Positions 1 to 6,538 of a stretch of 23,526 nucleotides of DNA are shown here, piece after piece. Source of the stretch: a virus; the IMG/VR virus record IMGVR_UViG_3300033144_000895, positions 1 through 23,526 of that record. The stretch is one strand, 5' to 3'. The position numbers and the translations under genes were made by a program. The notes under the pieces are model-generated. The model did no database searches. It was given only the letters and a program-made list of their open reading frames with translations, and was not told the DNA's origin. Within the stretch, counting starts at the first letter, position 1. The number at the start of each line of letters is the position of its first letter.

Positions 1-715
1 ACTTACCAATGAAGTCCATGGCCTCCTTGACCTCAGTATTGAGATCCTCGGTAGACACAGACCGACCTTCGTCAGAGGCACGCTTCAGGATCTGGCCCCG
101 CAGCTGGATGGCCATACCTTCACGGCTCTTCTTGCTTCCGGTTAGGCGAGTGAATAATTCTTGCTTGGTGATCGGCTTGCCATCGCGGCCCTGCATGGAA
201 CCCATGAAATACTCGACGTTCTTTATCAGGTTTGTGGAGCCGGCCTTGCCTTTCGACTTGGCAGCCTGAAGTTCCAGATCCCGCTTATGTTTTTCGCCGG
301 GCATCTCGGAATCGCCCGGACGCAACCCAGCCATCATCATGGCGTACTTCATTTCAGTGACAACCTGCTCGCCAGACTCTTCGTCATTCCACGTGAAGAA
401 GGTGTTCCCCTCCTCATCCTGTTCAGCGCGAGCCGAACCTTTTTCCATCTTGCGTTTGCCGCTCTTGCCATAGGCCGACTCAGCTGCGCCGAAGTCACCA
501 ACCATCATGTGCTGCAGGGCTTCCTTGAAGTTTTCCCGGCGCATGGTTTCCTTCATCTGATCCATCTTCATCCGACGGGCATCAGAGGTTTCAGTGCGCT
601 CAGTCGATACAGCTTGAGCCTCAACGGCTGCAGCCTCTCGACCTCGACCGGCCTCCTCTTCTTTGAGGTAGCCCTGAGTAAATGGAACCATTGCTTCTGC
701 TAGTCCTGCTGGCAT
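1..715 (-). CDS. Putative internal virion protein, partial (N-terminal 238 aa)
   Basis: The ATG at 715 has TAGGAGACGATT upstream, and the frame stays open to the left edge. It begins MPAGLAEAMVPFTQGYLKEE and is dominated by Ala/Glu/Lys/Met-rich helices, such as ARRMKMDQMKETMRRENFKE and EQVVTEMKYAMMMAGLRPGD. A middle segment has AAKSKGKAGSTNLIKNVEYF then MGSMQGRDGKPITKQELFTR. This composition and the position after an ejection-type gene suggest another DNA-ejection protein of the virion interior. No lytic transglycosylase motif is visible in the part present. The window ends inside the gene. Confidence 0.78.
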   Translation of the reverse strand, partial: MPAGLAEAMVPFTQGYLKEEEAGRGREAAAVEAQAVSTERTETSDARRMKMDQMKETMRRENFKEALQHMMVGDFGAAESAYGKSGKRKMEKGSARAEQDEEGNTFFTWNDEESGEQVVTEMKYAMMMAGLRPGDSEMPGEKHKRDLELQAAKSKGKAGSTNLIKNVEYFMGSMQGRDGKPITKQELFTRLTGSKKSREGMAIQLRGQILKRASDEGRSVSTEDLNTEVKEAMDFIGK

Positions 716-724
716 AATCGTCTC

Positions 725-1450
725 CTAGTAATCTACGTCGGCGTCGCCGTACCCGGCATCCATCCCAAAGCTGCCGCCCGGGGCAACATACCCACCACCA
801 CTATAATCTCCGCCCACACCAGTATCTGGTGTTGCGTTATAGGCGTCTACCCCTCTGGCAACCAGCTGTCCTGCCATGCCATAGCTTGCTGACGCCCCCT
901 GTCTGGATCGGCTTGCGTCGGCACTGTATGCGTCGGCCCCACTCTGGAGCGCGCCCATCACTGCGCCAGCCTGACCCGGGATCTCCTTGCCTGTGCTAAT
1001 AGCGGCAAGCCTGCGGGCAAAGTTCTTGTCATCGTCAGCCTCAGATTTTCTGCGTGCGCCTGTGCGACCACTAACCTCAGCCAAGGCTTTCTCACGACCA
1101 ATCTCATCCTGACGCTCATCAAAGCGCGACTGCGAAGGATCAATACCGTATCGACCCATCTCGCGGGATGTCTGGCCCCGGCGCTTGTCGAAGGCCATGG
1201 CGACGTCGGCAGTTGATTCGCCCATGTACGTCTGGAGTTTTTCGCCGGGAACGTATGACTCAATCTCAGAGATCATGTCAGCCTCCATGCCGCCGTACAT
1301 CTCTTTGTAATCGGCGTACTGGCCTTTGGCAAAATCCAGACTCTCCCTCTGGAGAGCGCGACCTTTCTTCGCTTCACTGGCCGCCCGGTTGCCCTGCATC
1401 ACTCCGCCGGCAAGGGCCATCGCGCCACCCACTGCTGCTGCGTATGGCAT
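725..1450 (-). CDS. Internal virion (ejection) protein candidate (241 aa)
   Basis: The N-terminus is a small hydrophobic helix (MPYAAAVGGAMALAGGVMQG), followed by NRAASEAKKGRALQRESLDF and a long Ala/Arg/Glu-rich helical region to about residue 200. The C-terminal ~35 residues are Gly/Tyr/Asp-rich and probably flexible. This layout is typical of the smallest podovirus ejection protein (T7 gp14-like in position and composition), which leaves the virion early and helps form a channel through the host envelope. There is no sequence-level proof. The Shine-Dalgarno AGGAGTAAC lies in the last codons of the hydroxylase gene, and the stop TAG is part of the Shine-Dalgarno of the next gene (TAGGAG). 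Confidence 0.75.
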   Translation of the reverse strand: MPYAAAVGGAMALAGGVMQGNRAASEAKKGRALQRESLDFAKGQYADYKEMYGGMEADMISEIESYVPGEKLQTYMGESTADVAMAFDKRRGQTSREMGRYGIDPSQSRFDERQDEIGREKALAEVSGRTGARRKSEADDDKNFARRLAAISTGKEIPGQAGAVMGALQSGADAYSADASRSRQGASASYGMAGQLVARGVDAYNATPDTGVGGDYSGGGYVAPGGSFGMDAGYGDADVDY

Positions 1451-1452
1451 AA

Positions 1453-2016
1453 TCAGTTACTCCTGTGTTTGATGCATATGATCATAGCGATCCTGTCAAT
1501 ATCTGAGTTGTTCTCAACCCAGTGCAAGTTCGAGTTGTCGAACCAGAAAACCTCACCCTCTTCAGGTGCGATCACGCCATCATTAAAAGCAAAAATGGCG
1601 CCTTCAGCGTTCTGTATCGGCACGTAATATTTATCGTAGAACTCAGCATGCCAGCCCGAGTCTCTGTGTGGCTGAATCTTTCCGCCCGGTGGTAGTTTGG
1701 TTATAAGTATACCTCCTAATCTCTCGCCATCAACCGCATCGATCACATCAAACAAAGGCTTTTGTATCTCTGGTAATTTGTAGTACGCCGGGTACCAGAT
1801 AGACTCATGCTCATCAACAATTGTAGAGAAGTCTCCAGACTCAACGAACGGCTTTACGTCATTGAAGCGGATCCAGATATCTTTCATCTCAGTATGAGGG
1901 GATCCTTCCACTCCACGGTACGGGTACTCACCAAACAGATGATCGTTTTTATGGAGCGCACTTTTCAATGCGTCCACGTTAACCTTTAGATCAAGCTGTT
2001 TGTGCGTGACAGGCAT
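1453..2016 (-). CDS. Aspartyl/asparaginyl beta-hydroxylase-like 2OG-Fe(II) oxygenase (187 aa)
   Basis: This family (Asp_Arg_Hydrox, PF05118) hydroxylates Asp/Asn or related residues using Fe(II), O2 and 2-oxoglutarate. The sequence shows LPPGGKIQPHRDSGWHAEFY, with H117 and D119 as probable iron ligands. Later, NSNLHWVENNSDIDRIAMII gives distal H165 and R175, the probable 2-oxoglutarate-binding Arg, ten residues apart as in AspH. The core is complete. The N-terminal ~95 residues are an add-on helical/strand region (WYPAYYKLPE and others). The substrate is unknown; free amino acid, peptide or virion protein are all possible. The ATG has an AGAGGAAG ribosome site within the end of the sulfotransferase gene, and the two genes overlap, so they probably act as a pair. 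Confidence 0.86.
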   Translation of the reverse strand: MPVTHKQLDLKVNVDALKSALHKNDHLFGEYPYRGVEGSPHTEMKDIWIRFNDVKPFVESGDFSTIVDEHESIWYPAYYKLPEIQKPLFDVIDAVDGERLGGILITKLPPGGKIQPHRDSGWHAEFYDKYYVPIQNAEGAIFAFNDGVIAPEEGEVFWFDNSNLHWVENNSDIDRIAMIICIKHRSN

Positions 2017-2462
2017 TTGCGTACTTCCTCTATCATGTAATCGTTGTTCAGTATCTGGTCTTTCATTTTCATATAGCGGGCAACAGGGAACTCTGCATTA
2101 ATGCAGTAGCGCCAGATCTCCTCGATGCGTTCATCGATGTCATTAAAATCGACATGCAGCGCGCCATGCTCGTTCTTTAATCCTTGCTGCGCCTCATCAA
2201 GAAAAGTAAGATCAACGTCTCCAAAAATTCCATGCAGTGACTCCACTACTTCTTTTATGTCTCGATGTATTACCACCTTGCGATGGTTCTCAACAAAATT
2301 CCTTACCTGCAAATAACATGTCGTGCTGTCGCCAGAATAATCTGACTCCATGAACTCCGAGTAGTCAGGATAATAAAACAACCCGTCGTGCATGCAGCCT
2401 AAGAATTTCGACAACCAATACGTTCTGCTTCTTGGCAACGCCAACACAAAAAACTTACTCAC
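1986..2462 (-). CDS. Sulfotransferase-like protein (158 aa)
   Basis: Sulfotransferases move a sulfate group from PAPS to a hydroxyl or amine. Near the N-terminus, FFVLALPRSRTYWLSKFL fits the 5'-phosphosulfate-binding loop (PRSxTxWL, residues 10-17). VVIHRDIKEVVESLHGIF (63-80) fits the 3'-phosphate-binding motif with R67 and S74. Most sulfotransferases are longer (about 250 residues or more), so this is a compact or minimal form. The acceptor cannot be inferred. A P-loop-like nucleotide kinase is the main alternative, but the loop lacks the GxxGxGK[ST] pattern. The start is GTG at 2462, needed to include the binding loop, and overlaps the preceding stop (GTGA). It overlaps the hydroxylase gene by 31 bases. 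Confidence 0.72.
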   Translation of the reverse strand: MSKFFVLALPRSRTYWLSKFLGCMHDGLFYYPDYSEFMESDYSGDSTTCYLQVRNFVENHRKVVIHRDIKEVVESLHGIFGDVDLTFLDEAQQGLKNEHGALHVDFNDIDERIEEIWRYCINAEFPVARYMKMKDQILNNDYMIEEVRKCLSRTNSLI

Positions 2463-2674
2463 TTCGGTACCTGATCCTCTGTAATTAATCCGAGGTCAAT
2501 CAGATCCTGAAATGTCGGCACCGCAGTAACCTTTCTTTCTCCGGGCTTTACTCTCTCGCCGTTCATAACTTCGAGCCTCTCCTTGATTGTCTGGAGCCAT
2601 TTTTTTTCTGGGTGATCTATCGGAACGTCCGGTATCGCCGGCAACTTCCTTGCCAAGAATTTAAGAGGCGGCAT
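2459..2674 (-). CDS. Small conserved phage protein following the nozzle gene (71 aa)
   Basis: I choose the ATG at 2674, which has AAGG seven bases upstream and gives MPPLKFLARKLPAIPDVPID. A longer frame from 2713 would add 13 residues and overlap the nozzle gene by 53 bases without a better ribosome site. The protein has a Pro-rich opening, a helix with KKWLQTIKERLEVMNGER, and a C-terminal segment VPTFQDLIDLGLITEDQVPK. This opening-helix-'FxDLIDLGL' layout is recurrent in small proteins encoded next to nozzle-type genes. The function is unknown. It overlaps the nozzle gene by 14 bases and the sulfotransferase gene by four (GTGA). Confidence 0.75.
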   Translation of the reverse strand: MPPLKFLARKLPAIPDVPIDHPEKKWLQTIKERLEVMNGERVKPGERKVTAVPTFQDLIDLGLITEDQVPK

Positions 2675-4406
2675 AAGCCTTAAGCTCCCGTATCGATGTT
2701 GCCAACACGACATCCCTCACAGGGTACTGTCCTGATATTTCAATCTCGTACTGGTTATATCTTTCAACTATTGGAACCCGGAACGGAGACACGCTACTCA
2801 CCACCTGTTCAACCAACAGCTCACCGTCACCAAAAATCTTCAGCACGTATGATGACACTGTTGGCACAATAGGTAGCAGCCATAGACAGTCACCATTAAT
2901 CGGGTACTCGTTGATCACGTTCCCGTTGATCGAACTACATAGATCTCCAGACGCAATGAGTGCCGCGTTCAGAATCGTTAGTGCGTCACGCTCAGCCTGT
3001 ATCTCGTCGGTTTCTTCCTGTGTTATCTCAGCATCGTAGTCAGCGTTAAGTTTGCATGACGTCATCGCAATAAGCTGTGGCATCAGGAACGACTTCGATC
3101 TCCATGTATAATTTAGACGGCTTCCGCCAGCATTGAATTCTTTTATGCTGGTTGTTAGCGCCGTCTCGTCATAGATGGCCATGTAAAGTTTGTCGCCCTC
3201 ATCGTCAGACCATACCGCGTCAGCATCAATATCAAGAAAGACCGGGCCTGACTCTGGGTCAATAAGAAGGCCTTGCTTAAGCGCAGTAAAAAAGATGACA
3301 TAGTTTTCATCAACACGTTCGGCGTGGCTGGCTGTGGGTGTAAGTGCCTGCCACTCTTCACGAGTGTAGTGATCTTTTGTTACCAGCTCTGTTCCGTTAT
3401 CACCAACATAAAAGACGCCGTCAGGACAAGCATAAGCAACGCCTCTATTGAGATTAACTATGCTCCGCTTGGAGACGCACGCCTGCCTGACCGGAAGCTT
3501 GGCCATCGACATAGACTCTGGTGTGATTCCAGTAATTGTGTATGGGTTTGATTTGGTGGTGACAACTAGCGTGCTACCAAAAGATCCGAGGCCCACGACA
3601 TCTACGGGAACGGTAAAGGAATACTTATCTGGGTATGCGTAAGGAATATATGGCTCGCTGAAATAAACTTTGTTGTCAACGAACCCTGCGAAGATTCCGT
3701 TGGCCATCTCAGTCAGGCCGATCAATCCTGCTGGTGGAAAATCCCAATCTTCAGTTACGAGTGACTCACCAAGAGCTTCCGTTAGAATTGAATCGTTGTA
3801 CTGTGGTGAACTTACGTTCCACTTATTTATTGGAACGTAATCGCCGGCTGGGGCAGCATCAAGAGTTGTGAGATTAATGCTCTCCACATCAAAGTCGCAC
3901 GCAACAATATTTGATACCGGGCTTGGTGCGCTCTCTTCACCCCAGTCATTAACGAACGTATAAACGTATGCGGTATCGACAGGGGTTACCGGCGCTCCAG
4001 AAACAAGCGTTGCGGTCGGCGCGCCTGTAGGTGCAGGCACCCCAAGAATGTAAGAGTTCTCTGGATAAATATTATCGCCACCCTCATCAACCAAGGCGTT
4101 ATTGGTCACGCGAGGAACGTCTGTGCCTGTATAGTAATGTCGATCAGTTGCATCATCAGCAAGCTGACTCTTAACGATGTCTACATCCTGAGTGAACTGA
4201 AGCCACTCGCCGCCCGGCATTTGGTAGATGGTTTTTATTTCACCGGCAAGCGCAAGGTCAGCCTCGTCACGATTACTTCTCCATGAGCGAAGTGCGCCGC
4301 CATCAAGCCTGCAGTTTTTTGCGACCTGCGATTGGTGTGATTTTAGAAAGACAGGATCCAGCTTCGGAGCTATCCCTGAAAATCCATGTAGTCTTACAAT
4401 TGACAT
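2661..4406 (-). CDS. Tail nozzle / DNA-stabilisation-type protein (581 aa)
   Basis: It opens MSIVRLHGFSGIAPKLDPVF and continues with QVAKNCRLDGGALRSWRS. This 'G..P..dp..L....a..a.Nc.ld.G.l...r' start is typical of phage tail proteins of the P22 gp10 / nozzle type. The middle shows repeated strand motifs of a beta-propeller-like fold: YVYTFVNDWGEESAPSPVS is the standard 'Y.yt.v..wG.EsaPs..s' element, and GIFAGFVDNKVYFSEPYIPY and AYACPDGVFYVGDN follow. The C-terminal ~120 residues form an extra domain. Such proteins form the distal tail tube and hold the packaged DNA in place. The Shine-Dalgarno lies within TAAAGGTAATCG at the stop of the upstream fibre gene. Confidence 0.85.
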   Translation of the reverse strand: MSIVRLHGFSGIAPKLDPVFLKSHQSQVAKNCRLDGGALRSWRSNRDEADLALAGEIKTIYQMPGGEWLQFTQDVDIVKSQLADDATDRHYYTGTDVPRVTNNALVDEGGDNIYPENSYILGVPAPTGAPTATLVSGAPVTPVDTAYVYTFVNDWGEESAPSPVSNIVACDFDVESINLTTLDAAPAGDYVPINKWNVSSPQYNDSILTEALGESLVTEDWDFPPAGLIGLTEMANGIFAGFVDNKVYFSEPYIPYAYPDKYSFTVPVDVVGLGSFGSTLVVTTKSNPYTITGITPESMSMAKLPVRQACVSKRSIVNLNRGVAYACPDGVFYVGDNGTELVTKDHYTREEWQALTPTASHAERVDENYVIFFTALKQGLLIDPESGPVFLDIDADAVWSDDEGDKLYMAIYDETALTTSIKEFNAGGSRLNYTWRSKSFLMPQLIAMTSCKLNADYDAEITQEETDEIQAERDALTILNAALIASGDLCSSINGNVINEYPINGDCLWLLPIVPTVSSYVLKIFGDGELLVEQVVSSVSPFRVPIVERYNQYEIEISGQYPVRDVVLATSIRELKAYAAS

Positions 4407-4415
4407 CGATTACCT

Positions 4416-5750
4416 TTACCAGAAAATATAACAAACACCATCGCCGCCAGCGCCACCGATTCTTCTGGCTCCAGTAAAACTGTTTGCACCACCACCCCCA
4501 CCGCCACCGTTCACGCCATCTTCTGCATCAGTACTGACGGTTCCTCGCCCTCCTGATCCTCCAACACCAAACACCCCGCACGACTGACCGAAGTTACCGA
4601 GATCATAACCGTACCCATTGAATACTGCGCCAGCGTCGGGCCAATAAGAGTCAGGGCCTTGAATTCCTCCTGTGGCAATAACCGGGGCATTCTTCGCCCA
4701 TATTCCAGCGCCAGAAAACACGTTGTATGCCGAGCTGTTTTCATCATCAAGCTCGTAGGTGTCAGGAGTAAGAACTGTGACCTTGAAATATCTGTCATTT
4801 ATTTCTGTCATACCACCAACCCCGCTAACATAAATTATGTCGCCTGTTGTTAGGTCGTGCGCTATGTCAGAAATGACGCAAGGGTTCGCATTACTCGCTG
4901 CATCAACTGTACCTGCTGTTGCGCCAGAGCTATCCATAAACGTCGAGTCAGCGCCATCTGCTGACGCTAATCCACCAGCGCCAAGCGTGATTGGAATAAT
5001 TGCGCCGGGGACAACATTCATTACGAACGTCTGAATATTTCCGCTATCACCGCCCATAGATTTAGTGCTTTCATCGCTTCCTGTGTTGCCATTTCCGCCT
5101 CCACCACCACCACCAGCGATAGCCACTGTTATTTCTGTTACTCCGCCCGGGACTGTGAACGGGTGCGAGCCGGCCCCAGTGTAAAGCTGCTGCACCGAAT
5201 CAACTGTCGCTAATGCGCCAGCGTCAGAGATGGTTGCCATCAGCTGTGTGCCTGTGTGGTTACCTCGTGCGCGATGGTATGCGCTGTTGTTGCCTTCCAA
5301 CAACAAAGCGTTCGCCACGGTGGCTTGTAGGATTGCTGAGCCGTCGAGGGCGAGCAATGCCCCGGGTGTTGCTGATGCCGCAGCTTCAAGCCCATCAACC
5401 TGATCGGCGTTCGTGTTCAGAATAACGATACCGTCGCCCTGAAGGATCTGCTCAAGGATGGCCTGCGTTACACGAATATCGATCGAGTCACCAGCCAGCC
5501 ATGATAAGGCTGTCGTACTCTCTTCACCACGAGAAACGGTAAGCTCATCAGCGTTCGGCTGTGCCGAGCAGTAAACTATTTCTTTATCGCCTGCGGCGTT
5601 GGTTAACGTCGCAGCAAATCTTTGTCCTGCTGCCGGGCTTGGGAATAATGTTCCCTCGCCCGTTGCAAGGAAGATGGCCGTGTCGGTATCGTTGATACCA
5701 GCCAGCAGTGTTGAGACTGCATTGTTTCTAAATAGAAATGTGTCGGCCAC
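4416..5750 (-). CDS. Tail fibre with glycine-rich tip interrupted by an FCCH-like domain (444 aa)
   Basis: The start codon is GTG at 5750, chosen because the protein then begins MADTFLFRNNAVSTLLAGIN, a common fibre opening, with GAGGATAAGAAG upstream. Residues 1-110 form the N-terminal attachment domain, and NHTGTQ at 164-169 is a typical fibre shaft motif. From about 186 a glycine-rich domain begins (FTVPGGVTEITVAIAGGGGG) and ends GGAGGDGVCYIFW. It resembles glycine-rich receptor-binding tips of phage fibres. Residues ~282-351 interrupt it with a segment like the FCCH domain found in phage proteins (HDLTTGDIIYVSGVGGMTEI, then NDRYFKVTVLTPDTYELDD). The gene is probably a second, shorter adhesin alongside the giant fibre. 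Confidence 0.85.
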   Translation of the reverse strand: MADTFLFRNNAVSTLLAGINDTDTAIFLATGEGTLFPSPAAGQRFAATLTNAAGDKEIVYCSAQPNADELTVSRGEESTTALSWLAGDSIDIRVTQAILEQILQGDGIVILNTNADQVDGLEAAASATPGALLALDGSAILQATVANALLLEGNNSAYHRARGNHTGTQLMATISDAGALATVDSVQQLYTGAGSHPFTVPGGVTEITVAIAGGGGGGGNGNTGSDESTKSMGGDSGNIQTFVMNVVPGAIIPITLGAGGLASADGADSTFMDSSGATAGTVDAASNANPCVISDIAHDLTTGDIIYVSGVGGMTEINDRYFKVTVLTPDTYELDDENSSAYNVFSGAGIWAKNAPVIATGGIQGPDSYWPDAGAVFNGYGYDLGNFGQSCGVFGVGGSGGRGTVSTDAEDGVNGGGGGGGANSFTGARRIGGAGGDGVCYIFW

Positions 5751-5777
5751 CTTCTTATCCTCGCGTCAGGTTACTGG

Positions 5778-6149
5778 TTACTTGCTATCGCCAGAGGTCT
5801 TCTCGACCACTTTTGGTTTTGGCGGATCGATCAAGTCGTATGCTGCCTTGATGGCTGCCGGGCCATACAGTGGAAGCATAAGCTCTTTGATCATTGCTGC
5901 ATCATCAGAAATAATATCAATGTTACCGTCGGCAGATTCTTTTTCGGTAGCGTTATAAATTTCCTGAGACAAGATCGCGCGATGAATTTTTTTCTCAGCA
6001 GAGAGATCTTTATCTTTCTCCTGCATAGCGTTCAACGCAACCATAGCCATATGACCAAGCATCATGTCGGCCCCACCCTCTTTTTCGCCGGGCTTCAACA
6101 TTGGCTTGCCGTCATATCCGTTAATGAACTTCTTAAAATTAATCTTCAT
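5778..6149 (-). CDS. Small helical phage protein, possible assembly factor (123 aa)
   Basis: It opens MKINFKKFINGYDGKPM. A helix with LGHMAMVALNAMQEKDKDLS follows, then AEKKIHRAILSQEIYNATEK, an acidic turn, DDAAMIKELMLPLYGPAAIK, and a Pro/Lys tail. The layout of N-terminal strand plus DG[KE]P[ML], then two helices with a Y/[IL]Y-containing repeat, then 'IK.L....YGP...' matches a very widespread family of small phage proteins that is annotated hypothetical. Several members sit among tail genes. The Shine-Dalgarno AGGAGAAGG is strong. A role in virion assembly is an inference from context. Confidence 0.74.
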   Translation of the reverse strand: MKINFKKFINGYDGKPMLKPGEKEGGADMMLGHMAMVALNAMQEKDKDLSAEKKIHRAILSQEIYNATEKESADGNIDIISDDAAMIKELMLPLYGPAAIKAAYDLIDPPKPKVVEKTSGDSK

Positions 6150-6182
6150 TACCTTCTCCTCTACTCTCTCGTTTATAAATTA

Positions 6183-6527
6183 TTAAACAGCTGCGTCAAA
6201 GTCAGCCAAAGTTTTCAGCTCCGTGTTTAGCAGGGCTTCCATAGCCATAGGCTCATTCACCTGATAGCTGCGTGTATCGAACGGACTATCACCAGAATCC
6301 AGAGCAGCCTGTGACTCAAAGAAATCCACCAGAACAGTGATGGTAGCTGGACTTTCTGGAACAGCAGGAACTGCTGGTACTGCCGGGGTTTCGCCGACTG
6401 CAGGGATCTCAGGGATCTCAGCAATAGCTGCAGCAAAGTCGTGGTTAAACTGAATCCGTTGGATTCGTGATACTGGGTCAGTCGATACGACGCCAGTTGA
6501 TCGTGCTTTATTTACGTTCATTGACAT
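6183..6527 (-). CDS. Hypothetical protein with Pro-Ala-Val linker (114 aa)
   Basis: The stop codon of the fibre gene is part of the Shine-Dalgarno (TAAGGAG) for this gene. Residues 1-37 form a strand-rich head (RIQRIQFNHDFAAAIAEI). Residues 38-61 are a low-complexity linker of repeated P-A-V/P-E units (ETPAVPAVPAVPESPA). Residues 62-114 look like a second small domain (TITVLVDFFESQAAL, then YQVNEPMAMEALLNTELKTL). It is cytoplasmic-like, with no signal peptide. Genes of this size just after a fibre gene sometimes encode fibre chaperones or attachment factors, but no known chaperone family is recognisable here. Confidence 0.72.
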   Translation of the reverse strand: MSMNVNKARSTGVVSTDPVSRIQRIQFNHDFAAAIAEIPEIPAVGETPAVPAVPAVPESPATITVLVDFFESQAALDSGDSPFDTRSYQVNEPMAMEALLNTELKTLADFDAAV

Positions 6528-6538
6528 AATTGTTCTCC

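Noticed and set aside
161-703. A 180-codon plus-strand open frame
   Set aside because: It lies entirely antisense to the ejection-type gene (1..715, minus), which has a good ribosome site and phage-like composition. The plus-strand product resembles no family and there is no Shine-Dalgarno in a suitable place.
2675-2713. Longer N-terminus for the small gene after the nozzle gene
   Set aside because: The extra 13 residues (MSCWQHRYGSLRL) are unlike the rest and would be read entirely within the nozzle gene. The ATG at 2674 has a better ribosome site and a typical Pro-rich opening.
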